Positions 56,145 through 64,000 of a stretch of 64,000 bases of DNA are shown in pieces. The notes under the pieces were generated by a model that worked only from the letters and a program-made list of their open reading frames with translations, ran no database searches and was not told the origin of the DNA. The stretch covers positions 868,001 through 932,000 of the forward strand of contig CAWFEX010000006.1 in assembly GCA_963814955.1 (NCBI GenBank), read 5' to 3'. Origin of the DNA: DATCJA01 sp963814955 (GTDB lineage: Bacteria > Acidobacteriota > Vicinamibacteria > Vicinamibacterales > UBA2999). The stretch's first letter is position 1, and the number at the start of each line of letters is the position of its first letter. The position numbers were made by a program, and so were the translations under genes.

Positions 56145-56874
56145 TGGCGCACCTCACTGTGTGACGAAATGCCGCAAGAACGCGCGGCGATGTCGCCGGT
56201 GGGGACGCCGGCGTGCCAAAGTCCGCACGCACACAGTCAATCGGCATGCCACCAGATTTGCACGTGAAGTGCTCTCAAAACGCCTTTCTGCACGCAGGAC
56301 AGTGAAGTCAAAAGTACACGTTTACATCCTTCGGGCTCGCGGGGCGGCATGAGTTCACGACGGGCGTGGACTACCCGACGATTAAGAGACTGGATACTCG
56401 CGGTCCGTGGTCGCTATACATCACGGCAATGCTCTACATCCGGAAATCGCGCGCGTGGCTTGCGTGACTGATCCTGCGTACTGCTTGCACTGAAAGAGAA
56501 CCTTGAAACTAACCAACGCGTTACTTGCAGAATTCCGATGCCGTCGATGCCGCCAGCGCCGGACCTGCCAGTAATGGTGACTCCTGGAAACCAGACGCAC
56601 GCAACAGGCGCTGACAGAAGCGCTCAAGGATCGCCGCAGCGAGGGACTGCGCTGAATTTTTTGGGCTGACCGCCCCAAGCGACGATTGGCACGACATCTC
56701 TTTTAGATGTCAATAACAAGAACGAGAGTGTCGGAGGTTTTACTGACTCTGCGCCCCCTGATGGCTTCTTGGTCCTCTTCTCCACAGGCGCGTTGAACAA
56801 CACGATCAAAACAGGGACGGCGGAGAACAGCTTCGGCGACACATGCCGCCGAAGTTGCCCGCCAACGAGTCGGT
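56145..56874. other. Long intergenic region of lower GC
   Basis: About 730 bp without a supported gene. A frame on the plus strand from about 56670 to 56880 reads TSLLDVNNKNESVGGFTDSA and DGFLVLFSTGALNNTIKTGT but has no start codon or ribosome site; it could be a fragment of a lost gene. Base composition is clearly less GC-rich than the neighbours. Confidence 0.4.
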
Positions 56875-58041
56875 TTATCTGACCTTCAGATCTACCTCGA
56901 CTCGCCGATTTTGCTGGCGTCCCTGCCCCGTCGCGTTGGTCGCCACCGGATTGTCTTCGCCGTAGCCTTCCGTGGTCATCCGCGACCTGTCGATCCCGAG
57001 ATCGGCGAGTTTGTTCATGACCGCTGTCGCGCGCTCCTGCGACAGCCTCAGATTGGCCGCATCGTTACCGGCGTTGTCCGTGTATCCCGTGATTTCCGCT
57101 TTCGCCTGCGGATATCCCCTGAGGATGTCGGCGATCTCGTTGACTTGCTGTAACGATGCCGCCGTTGTAAGCGTTTGCGCGCCGGTCCCGAACTCGAACC
57201 GGTAGGAACCAAGCCCCGCGGGCAACGCCGAGGGTACTGACGACGTACCGACTGGCCTCTCTTCAGGCCTGGCGGGGACGGCCTGGCGGGCCGCAGGTCT
57301 CGACTGAACCGCTACGTCACGTCGCGGCTCGTCGTGACGTGAGAGGAAATAGCCAGCGAGCGGAATCAGCAACAGCAGCGGCAGGGCCCACAACCAGACA
57401 TTTCGATTTCGCGGTGCGGTTTCGTACACCGGTGCGGCAGGGACGTGGCGTCCACGCACATGCTCGGTGTCGTCGGTCCGCACGTCACGCGTGGCGGGCG
57501 TCGTCTCGTCTCTGCCCAGTACGCGGGCGAGCCCTGCCGGCGCGTCCTGCAGGTACGCACGCTGGTCGTCCATGAGTCTCACCAGGTTCGCTGCATTCCA
57601 ACCCGTGCTGCGGATCCGCTTGGCGATCAGTCCCAGGACGATAGGTAAGGCGATGCTGAGGAGCGAAGAAGACGACGAACGGTTGACGCCGCCGCGCGAC
57701 GCAACCCATTCACTGATCGCTCCCGAGCGGTTGCCGAATATCGCCTCCATCAGGGGGCCGCCGACGGTCATGAGGCTGTTGATCCCGCCTGACGCTCTCA
57801 CCGCAGTGGAGGGATGCGCGAACGTATCGGAGTCCAGCTTGTTTCGCGTGATCAAATCGAGAAGATTGCTGGCCTGATCAGTCGTTGTCGCTTTGTTCAC
57901 GATGCCGCCGATCAATGCGGGTAGTGCAGCGGCAAACGCACTCTGCGTCATAACGGGGCTTTCTCCGAGGGCCGAGGCGATGCTGTTGAGTGAATCACCT
58001 CGGAAGCCGTTCATCAATTCGGTCATCAGATTGCTGGTCAC
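56875..58041 (-). CDS. DUF937 (YidB-like) domain fused to membrane anchor and OmpA-like domain
   Basis: A 388-residue protein. GTG at 58041 after AAAGGAG starts MTSNLMTELMNGFRGDSLNS. Residues 1-150 are DUF937-like (ALGESPVMTQSAFAAALPAL, SSSSLLSIALPIVLGLIAKR, YLQDAPAGLARVLG). A membrane helix WLWALPLLLLIPLAGYFLS lies at about 225. The OmpA peptidoglycan-binding domain covers the last 120 residues: EIADILRGYPQAKAEITGYT, DNAGNDAANLRLSQERATAV, GYGEDNPVATNATGQGRQQN and RRVEVDLKVR. It probably ties the envelope to a cytoplasmic DUF937 assembly. Role unknown. Confidence 0.85.
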   Translation of the reverse strand: MTSNLMTELMNGFRGDSLNSIASALGESPVMTQSAFAAALPALIGGIVNKATTTDQASNLLDLITRNKLDSDTFAHPSTAVRASGGINSLMTVGGPLMEAIFGNRSGAISEWVASRGGVNRSSSSSLLSIALPIVLGLIAKRIRSTGWNAANLVRLMDDQRAYLQDAPAGLARVLGRDETTPATRDVRTDDTEHVRGRHVPAAPVYETAPRNRNVWLWALPLLLLIPLAGYFLSRHDEPRRDVAVQSRPAARQAVPARPEERPVGTSSVPSALPAGLGSYRFEFGTGAQTLTTAASLQQVNEIADILRGYPQAKAEITGYTDNAGNDAANLRLSQERATAVMNKLADLGIDRSRMTTEGYGEDNPVATNATGQGRQQNRRVEVDLKVR

Positions 58042-58403
58042 TGTGACAACTCCTTTCCTTCCCGAGCTGCTTGTGCTCGACGCGCGTGCCCCGAACGTGT
58101 TCGTGCCTCCCTTCACGTTCGAGGCGCAAGTTCGATGCCTTCAAAACCCCGTATTTCGCGGGCATCACGTCGAACACTCCCTCAAGCCCACCGTATGTCG
58201 TGATCGCGCTGCAAAATGGCCCGGGTGTTGGAGAAAAAGCGGACCGTTCAGCAATTGCGATTATCAAGTGGTCGGGCGGAGGTGGTCGGCCCGGCTCTCG
58301 CGTCGGTCACGAAATATCGTGACCGTGAATGCACGCTGAAGTGTCTGGCCGTCTATAATCGCCGCACCAAACCATTAGTCCACTTCCGGTTCGCCCGGAT
58401 TGA
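58042..58403 (+). promoter_or_regulatory. Upstream region of the kinase gene with palindrome and -10 box
   Basis: This 362-bp gap has no gene. GGTCACG-AAATAT-CGTGACC (58305-58324) is a perfect 7-bp-arm palindrome, a possible operator. A perfect TATAAT at 58354-58359 lies 45 bp before the kinase ATG, but a matching -35 is not obvious. Confidence 0.4.
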
Positions 58404-61172
58404 ATGGCCCTCGAGCCCGGAACACGCCTCGGCCCTTACGAGATCCTGTCGCCGCTTGGCGCCGGTGGGATGGGCGAAGTGTATCGGGCGCGTGATACGC
58501 GCCTGGAGCGAACCGTCGCCGTTAAAGTGTTGCCCTCGCAGTTCACTACGTCGGTGGCCGCGCGCGAGCGGTTCCAGCGCGAGGCTCGCGCGGTTGCCGC
58601 GCTTCAGCACCCCAACATCTGCACGATTTACGACGTTGGCGAAACCGACGACCACCAGCACTTCATCGTCATGGAGCTGCTCGACGGCGAGACGCTTCAC
58701 CAGCGGCTGTCGCGCGGGCCGATCGACATCGCACAGCTCGTCGATCTCGGCATCGCACTGGCCGACGCATTGGATGCGGCTCACGCCCATGCGCTTATTC
58801 ACCGCGATATCAAACCCGCGAACATTTTTCTCACCACACGCGGTCCGAAGATTCTCGACTTCGGCCTCGCGAAGAGCGTTGCCTCCGCGCGTATGGCCTC
58901 GTTGCAGCCGACGCTGCCAGCGGGTCCGACGCTGACCGATCCTGGTAGCACGGTCGGGACCGTAGCGTACATGTCGCCGGAGCAGTTGCGCGGCGAAGAG
59001 CTCGACGGCCGAACCGATCTGTTCTCTCTCGGGCTTGTGCTCTACGAGATGGCTACCGGCCGGCCGGCATTTACGGGCGCAACGAGCGCAGTCATTTCGG
59101 CGGCCATTCTGCACCAGTCGCCGATGTCACCTCGCCAGCTCCGATCTGATCTGCCGGCGGCGCTCGAGCGGACCATCATGAAGATGCTCGAGAAAGATCG
59201 CGACATCCGGTGCCAAACGGCTTCCGAGTTGCGGGCGGATCTGAAACGGGTTAAACGAGATCTCGATCATTCGGACCGTTCGAATCGTTCAGACCGTTCT
59301 GCCGTATTCGAGCCGCTGGTTGTCGCTCCTTCGACGTCCGTTCCGGCCAACGCGGCGCCGACGTCCTCGTCCGATTCGCAGATCCTCGCAGCGCTCGTCA
59401 AACGGCATAAAGGCATCGTGGCCCTTGCGGCCGTGGTCCTGTTAGTCGTCGTTGCGGGTGTGATCTATACGGCGATGCAGCGGGTCGTGGAGCAAAAGCC
59501 CGAGATGTCGACCGTGTCGCTCGACAATCTGGAGCTCGTGCAGTTGACCGCGAGCGGCAACGCCGAGCGTCCTGCAATATCGCCGGACGGGCGATACGTC
59601 GCGTACATCCGGCGGGAAGCGAATGCCGCAAGCCTGTGGATTCGGCAAACCGCGACGGCAAGCAACGTTCAGATCGTTCCGGCAGAGCCAGGGGTAAACC
59701 TGCTCGGCGCGACGGTCACGCCCGACGGCAGCTTCGTGGATTTCGTTCGCAATCAGCCGGGACAGCCAGGGAGTTCGTTGTGGCGCGCGCCATTCCTCGG
59801 CGGCACGCCGAGACGCCTGATCGACGATGTTTCGAGTCCACCCGACTGGTCGCCGGATGGCCAGCGGCTGGTATTCGTGCGGATGGACGCCACAAATGGG
59901 ACGGACTCGCTCGTTGTGACGGGCCAGGATGGCGCGGGCGAGCGCGTGGTGGCAACCCGTCGGCGCCCGGCGCTCTTCTACAACGGTAATCGCGCCGGTA
60001 ATCCAAGTGTTCGGCCTGCGTGGTCTCCAGATGGCCGCACCATTGCGTTGTACGGCGCCGTGTCCGGCGGCTCGGAAGGGGTGACCCAGCAACAAATGAT
60101 CTTCGTGGATGTCGCAACGGGCGCGGAACGTGTCGTATCGCTGGCGGCTGTGGGTGGCGAACCTCAGGGACTGGCTTGGCTCGACGGAGAATCGCTTCTG
60201 GCAAACCATTCGGCGCAAGGCGGCGCCCCGGAACAGCTTTGGCGGCTCTCGTTCACGGATGGACGACTGTCGCGGCTCACTAACGATCTGAACTCCTATT
60301 TCGGAGTTAGTGTGGGCCCCGACCGCACGACCCTCGTGACGATGCGCTCCGAGACACGGGCGGGTATCTGGGTTGGGGACGGTGCGGGTGCGGATGGTGC
60401 CGACGTCGTCGCACCAGCACCATTCTCCGGACGCGCAACATTGGCCACGGTGGCGTGGGTCGGCGAAGACCTCTTGTACGCCAGTACCGCAAGCGGCCGC
60501 GCCATAATCGCACGGCTCCGCGCCGGACTCGGTATGCCCGAGGAGCTTGTATCGAACGCTCTCGAGGGAAGGGGAACGCCAGACGGTCGAACCGTTGTGT
60601 ACCGGGCAACCGAGGCTGACCGTGAGGGTCTCTGGAAGGTGAACGCAGATGGCCGCCAGCCAGAGCAACTGGTGCCCGGCCAAGTACGGAGTCCGGTGGT
60701 GTCTCCCAACGGCCGGTTCGTTGCCTTTCTCTCAAGTCGCCGCGGCGCACTGTCACCCTGGATCGTCTCGATCGACGGAGGCGAGCCGATGCAGGTCACG
60801 ACGACGTTCGCGGGAGAGGGAACCCTCGATATATCGCCAGACAGCAAAACGATTGTATTCGGGGGGCGCGACGATCAAGGGAGGTCCATTAATGCTTTGT
60901 GCGACCTACCCGCCTGCACGTCGGGCAGAAGCTTGCCTGGTTTGGTTGGGAGACGGCGGTGGACACCTGACGGTCGTGGAATTGCCTACTATGACCTCGC
61001 GACTCGCAACATCTGGATTCAATCCCTCGACGGCTCGGCCCCTCGCCAGCTCACCCACTTTACCGACGACCGCGAGATTGCCGATTTTGCCTGGTCCCAC
61101 GACGGCAAGCGACTAGCCATCTCACGAGTCTCGGTCAGTAATGACATCGTGCTGTTTCGCGGTTTGAAATAG
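58404..61172 (+). CDS. Ser/Thr protein kinase fused to a TolB-like beta-propeller
   Basis: A 922-residue membrane kinase. Residues 14-280 form a PknB-type kinase: GAGGMGEVYRARD loop, VAVKVL (Lys41), HRDIKPANIFL (Asp135) and DFGLAKS (152-157), TVAYMSPEQLRG. A juxtamembrane spacer with SDRSNRSDRS leads to a membrane helix near 335-355 (VALAAVVLLVVVAGVIY). Outside lies a PD40/WD40-like propeller with repeats AERPAISPDGRYVAYI, PPDWSPDGQRLVFV, RPAWSPDGRTIALY, PVVSPNGRFVAFLS, TLDISPDSKTIVFG, DFAWSHDGKRLAIS. Such kinases are expanded in Acidobacteriota and are thought to sense envelope ligands. A small double slip near 60895-60960 is possible. Confidence 0.93.
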   Translation: MALEPGTRLGPYEILSPLGAGGMGEVYRARDTRLERTVAVKVLPSQFTTSVAARERFQREARAVAALQHPNICTIYDVGETDDHQHFIVMELLDGETLHQRLSRGPIDIAQLVDLGIALADALDAAHAHALIHRDIKPANIFLTTRGPKILDFGLAKSVASARMASLQPTLPAGPTLTDPGSTVGTVAYMSPEQLRGEELDGRTDLFSLGLVLYEMATGRPAFTGATSAVISAAILHQSPMSPRQLRSDLPAALERTIMKMLEKDRDIRCQTASELRADLKRVKRDLDHSDRSNRSDRSAVFEPLVVAPSTSVPANAAPTSSSDSQILAALVKRHKGIVALAAVVLLVVVAGVIYTAMQRVVEQKPEMSTVSLDNLELVQLTASGNAERPAISPDGRYVAYIRREANAASLWIRQTATASNVQIVPAEPGVNLLGATVTPDGSFVDFVRNQPGQPGSSLWRAPFLGGTPRRLIDDVSSPPDWSPDGQRLVFVRMDATNGTDSLVVTGQDGAGERVVATRRRPALFYNGNRAGNPSVRPAWSPDGRTIALYGAVSGGSEGVTQQQMIFVDVATGAERVVSLAAVGGEPQGLAWLDGESLLANHSAQGGAPEQLWRLSFTDGRLSRLTNDLNSYFGVSVGPDRTTLVTMRSETRAGIWVGDGAGADGADVVAPAPFSGRATLATVAWVGEDLLYASTASGRAIIARLRAGLGMPEELVSNALEGRGTPDGRTVVYRATEADREGLWKVNADGRQPEQLVPGQVRSPVVSPNGRFVAFLSSRRGALSPWIVSIDGGEPMQVTTTFAGEGTLDISPDSKTIVFGGRDDQGRSINALCDLPACTSGRSLPGLVGRRRWTPDGRGIAYYDLATRNIWIQSLDGSAPRQLTHFTDDREIADFAWSHDGKRLAISRVSVSNDIVLFRGLK

Positions 61173-61232
61173 TCAGCCTCCCTCTGCGTGTACTGGATCG
61201 TCTGAGTGGTCGAATGCGCTGGTCCCTGTGGA

Positions 61233-61394
61233 TCATTGAGACGAGGCCTCATCGGCGATCATCAGGATCACGCGCGCGCGGCGCGCGTCCTCCGAGCGGA
61301 TCTTTCGGCTGCGCAGACGCGCTTCGAGCTCCCTGCGTTCATCATGACTAAGCACCAGCGCCATTCGGCGCGGCTGCGTACCAGCACGAGTCAC
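61233..61394 (-). pseudogene. IS630-family transposase N-terminal remnant
   Basis: A 53-codon frame (GTG 61394, TGA 61233) encodes MTRAGTQPRRMALVLSHDER then RELEARLRSRKIRSEDARRA and RVILMIADEASSQ. This is the N-terminal helix-turn-helix leader of IS630-type transposases, where it is normally followed by the rest of the HTH and the DDE catalytic domain. Nothing of the latter remains, and no terminal inverted repeats were found. It is a dead insertion-sequence fragment. Confidence 0.7.
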
Positions 61395-61411
61395 GCAGTA
61401 CAGTCCACTAC

Positions 61412-62371
61412 CTAGGGGCGCCCGTGTCTTGTCCAGGGCCTCTCGCCTGCCACAACGTTGGCCATGCTCCTGGTCGGATTGAGGAAGCTCCGGATCAGGA
61501 TTTTGAAGGCTGTGTTGTTGATCTTCCGCTCCAGCCTCTCGATGACATAGCGGTCCAACGCGTCCTCTCCCGCCATCCAGACTGCACCCAGCGCCGGGGT
61601 GACGACGATGTCGACCCAGGCCATCTTGTAGCGATGCGGGGGCATACCGACGTTCCCAAGTGACGACTCGCTAAATGGGCCGATCTCGAAGTGAAGACTC
61701 GAGAGCGCAGATACCGTTGACGCCTTCGCGAGATGCGCGATGTATCCTCGACCAGAACTGAACACCATCGTCAGATCCGATGGGTCGTTCTGTCGATAGA
61801 TGTATGCGTAGACGCTTCCAGCCATGGGATGGGCCACGTAATTGGTGAAAAGACCACCTCCATCGGACCATGTGGGCTCGACGAAGAGAGACGAAGCGGA
61901 ATTGAACCAGTCTCGGAACCACGGACCGTCGAGCTCACCACGAGTCTTCCTCTCGGTTAAACGAAACCCGTGTTGGACCGCAGTGAACGACAGGATCTGC
62001 CCGACGACACGGCCCCACCGATCGCTCGCCTCCTTTGTCCGTGGAATCGCGTCACTGCCGATTCGCTGGGCTCCTTGCTCGCCCACGATGCCCGGGCGTG
62101 TCATCTCGATGTGTGGTAAATCGAGCGGCCTCTCGAGCATCGCGTGTTCAAGCGACAGAAGCTGCGGCGCCTCGGGCAGTGGATCGGTGCAAGGAGACGC
62201 GGAGTAGCTGGCATAGCACCTGAATTCGGCGTAGTGAGCGGCGTCGGTAGAGATGGGCGCTTGAGCCGACGCCAACGCGGTCTGTGACATCACGAACACG
62301 AGAGCCGCCGCGGCGCACACATGCTCTCCGGATATGGCGCCGTGGCGCCCCTGGAAAGGAGTTGCATTCAT
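61412..62371 (-). CDS. Secreted hypothetical protein, paralog of the gene at 62924
   Basis: A 319-residue exported protein. The leader ALVFVMSQTALASAQAP follows a Met at 62371. The conserved core is GPWFRDWFNSASSLFVEPTW, SDGGGLFTNYVAHPMAGSVY then AYIYRQNDPSDLT, followed by hydrophobic and Gly-rich segments (MAWVDIVVTPALGAVWMAGE, DALDRYVIERLERKINN). The NYVAHPMxGSVYAYIYRQND phrase suggests a membrane-associated or barrel protein (DUF3943-like is possible) but no family is assigned with confidence. The C-terminus SFLNPTRSMANVVAGERPWT is shared with the paralog. Confidence 0.7.
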   Translation of the reverse strand: MNATPFQGRHGAISGEHVCAAAALVFVMSQTALASAQAPISTDAAHYAEFRCYASYSASPCTDPLPEAPQLLSLEHAMLERPLDLPHIEMTRPGIVGEQGAQRIGSDAIPRTKEASDRWGRVVGQILSFTAVQHGFRLTERKTRGELDGPWFRDWFNSASSLFVEPTWSDGGGLFTNYVAHPMAGSVYAYIYRQNDPSDLTMVFSSGRGYIAHLAKASTVSALSSLHFEIGPFSESSLGNVGMPPHRYKMAWVDIVVTPALGAVWMAGEDALDRYVIERLERKINNTAFKILIRSFLNPTRSMANVVAGERPWTRHGRP

Positions 62372-62923
62372 CGTCTACGCACCCACTGTCATCTGGCGAT
62401 AGCGTTCTCCAGTGCCTGCGACTCATCCACGCGTGGCCCGCGGAGCTTCGACGGCGCCCACCATCGGTCGCGACATCCTGACGACCGCATGGCACCTCCC
62501 GGAGCGAGCCCCGCCTGCAAGTGGTTGCTCGCGGGACATTTGTCGCTCGGCGTCCCGAGGACGTTCGCCAAATGTGTGTGCAGATGGGCAAGACGTGTTC
62601 CCGCCAGGCTGTAACGCGGCTCGTTACAGGCGGGTCAAGCGCGTTGAGCGAGCCGCGCCCTCACCGCCTTCAGGATGAACGTAACGAGCTGGTCGTCACT
62701 GAACGGTGATGTTCTTACCGGGCGGGATTCAAGTTGAAGGCGGCGATAATTTTGAGTAGGCGCGGACGATCGAGCGCACCGAGCTGCTGCCGCAGCGTGT
62801 CCGGATTGCGGGCGCCGAGACGATACGAACTATTAACTATTAAAGGGGATTCGCGCGCTCACCGTGCGGTGGCAGCTCGGTACAAAGCCGGGGCGGAGGC
62901 CACCAAAGGCAGACAGCTGGCGC
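62372..62923. other. Intergenic region between two paralogs
   Basis: About 550 bp. Apart from a short coding-like remnant at 62715-62858 it shows only an inverted pair CTGTAAC/GTTACAG around 62610-62627. No regular gene is supported. Confidence 0.4.
62715..62858 (-). pseudogene. Coding-like remnant, C-terminal end of an unidentified gene
   Basis: A minus-strand frame without start codon reads SSYRLGARNPDTLRQQLGAL, DRPRLLKIIAAFNLNPAR and stops at 62715. The regular helical pattern looks like a genuine protein tail, and the frame after it (SPFSDDQLVTFILKAVRARL) looks like a frameshifted continuation. I cannot name the family. It is likely the debris of a gene lost between the two paralogs. Confidence 0.3.
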
Positions 62924-63886
62924 TCAGGAGCGCCCGTGTCTCTTCCACGGTTTCTGGCCCGCCATGAGGCTGGCCATGCTTCGCGTGGGATTCAGGAGCA
63001 TCCGGATGAGGACCCTGCCGGCCGCGTTGTCTATCTTCCGCTCGAGCCTCTCGATGACATAGCGATCCAGCGCGTCCTCTCCCGCCATCCACGCCACGCC
63101 TAGCGTCGGGGTGATGACGACGTCGACCCAGGCCATCTTGTAGCGATCCGGAGGCTTGCCACGGTTTTCGAGAGATGCCTCACTGAATGGGCCGATCTCC
63201 CACTGGAGACTCGAGAGCGCGGCTATTCCCGACGCCTTCGCCAGGTGCGAGACGTAGCCTTTACTCCCACCGAACTCCATCCGCATGCCAGACGGATCGT
63301 TCTGTCGGTAGATGTATGCGTAGACGCTTCCGCCCATCGGATGCGCGATGTAGTTGACGAAGAAGGTACCTCCGTCCGACCAGTGCGGCTCGACGAAGGG
63401 AGAGGCCGCGGATTGGAACCAATCCCGGAACCACGGCCCCCTCAGCTCGCGACGTGCTTTCTGCTCAGTCAGAAGAAAGGCGTGTTGGATTGCCTGGAAG
63501 GACAGCGTCTGCCGGACGATACTGCCCCATCGCACGTCCGTGTCGTTCACCTGTGGGGGAATCGGGTCACTGTCGATCCTCCGGGATCCTTCCTCTCGCA
63601 CAACCCCTGCGTCCGTCGTCTGAACGTCTTCGCGCTCGTGTTGCCGATCGAGGATCGCGCGTCCAATCGATAGGAGACCAGACGCGTCGTGCTCTCCGTC
63701 GATGCAGGAAGGTACGGAATGGCGGCCCTCGCAGCTGACGGCAGCGTGATGAGAGACGTCGGTGGAGGACGTCGGCTCTTGAGCCGACGTCCACGCGGTC
63801 TGTGACAGAACAAACAGCAGAGTAACCGCGAACGCGTCGCGCATGCGCCAGACGCGACTGCGATCACGCCGTTCAAACACGATCAT
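62924..63886 (-). CDS. Secreted hypothetical protein, paralog of the gene at 61412
   Basis: A protein of about 320 residues. ATG at 63886 has GAGG at good spacing; ATG at 63844 (MRDAFAVTLLFVLSQTAWTS) would begin at the signal peptide itself. The core GPWFRDWFQSAASPFVEPHW, SDGGTFFVNYIAHPMGGSVY, AYIYRQNDPSGMRMEF and the tail MLLNPTRSMASLMAGQKPWK match the gene at 61412 almost residue by residue. The N-terminal third differs, with a Cys pair (VSCEGRHSVPSCIDG) in place of FRCYASYSASPCTD. Function is unknown; tandem duplication is clear. Confidence 0.7.
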   Translation of the reverse strand: MIVFERRDRSRVWRMRDAFAVTLLFVLSQTAWTSAQEPTSSTDVSHHAAVSCEGRHSVPSCIDGEHDASGLLSIGRAILDRQHEREDVQTTDAGVVREEGSRRIDSDPIPPQVNDTDVRWGSIVRQTLSFQAIQHAFLLTEQKARRELRGPWFRDWFQSAASPFVEPHWSDGGTFFVNYIAHPMGGSVYAYIYRQNDPSGMRMEFGGSKGYVSHLAKASGIAALSSLQWEIGPFSEASLENRGKPPDRYKMAWVDVVITPTLGVAWMAGEDALDRYVIERLERKIDNAAGRVLIRMLLNPTRSMASLMAGQKPWKRHGRS

Positions 63887-64000
63887 CAACGCCTCAATGC
63901 CCACAGAGGATAGTTGTTGCCGACTGCTTGAAACACACCCAAGAGACGACGTAGCACGCACCAGTTCGAGTATCGGGGTGCCAGCGTCACGATCGCAAGG

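Noticed and set aside
56624..56842. A 72-residue minus-strand ORF in the low-GC gap
   Set aside because: No ribosome site, no motif and it overlaps a more protein-like frame on the other strand.

Overview
The window is high-GC chromosomal DNA from what looks like a soil-type Acidobacteriota, most probably a Vicinamibacteria (subdivision 6) lineage. The inference rests on Oar-like TonB-dependent receptors with N-terminal carboxypeptidase-like domains, many secreted orphan proteins with a TPDGxPDLxGxW start, DUF1501/DUF1800 pairs, a Ser/Thr kinase fused to a TolB-like propeller, and abundant short palindromic intergenic repeats. No rRNA, tRNA, CRISPR array, plasmid or prophage was seen. About sixteen otherwise well conserved genes carry single-base-type frameshifts. 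They are intact on both sides of each break, so most are more likely consensus errors than true pseudogenes.

Layout. 1-5.8 kb: the start of a sugar-dehydrogenase-like gene, a broken TonB receptor, a DUF6152 protein and two members of the secreted TPDGxPDL family. 5.8-9.2 kb: a Rieske protein and an unusual cytochrome b/cytochrome c fusion, then a small secreted protein. 9.3-13.4 kb: three more TPDGxPDL proteins with an alpha/beta hydrolase. 13.4-17.4 kb: a CxxCH secreted protein, a tiny acidic ORF, a DUF523-DUF1722 protein and a porin. 17.4-20.7 kb: a Rieske-DUF1800-DUF1501 operon. 20.9-25.5 kb: a CPA1-type cation/proton antiporter, two small hypotheticals and a PQQ dehydrogenase. 25.9-33.5 kb: two tandem paralogous TonB receptors and a sixth TPDGxPDL-type protein. 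33.6-38.9 kb: an MBL-fold hydrolase, a SnoaL-like protein, a secreted hypothetical, a TIR protein, mutM and psuG. 39-48 kb: a flavin monooxygenase, a DUF885 peptidase-like protein, an MFS transporter with an M20 amidohydrolase, a truncated PQQ gene, a two-domain VOC protein and an alpha/beta hydrolase. 48.3-53 kb: a fused secreted protein, a DinB-like protein and an acetyl-CoA synthetase. 53-54.8 kb: an arsenic module (arsN2-like, arsR, arsM) with a readable operator. 54.9-64 kb: a beta-helix protein, a DUF937-OmpA protein, a Ser/Thr kinase, a transposase remnant and two tandem paralogs of unknown function.

How the genes may fit together. TonB receptors, secreted TPDGxPDL proteins, hydrolases, PQQ dehydrogenases and an MFS/M20 pair suggest scavenging and periplasmic oxidation of small organic substrates. 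The Rieske/cytochrome b/c genes would form a bc-type electron transfer complex. The most unusual structural feature is a set of short palindromic repeats between genes: some occur in facing pairs, two supply the stop codon and last residues of genes, and two are interrupted in their loop by the same ~50-bp inner palindromic element.
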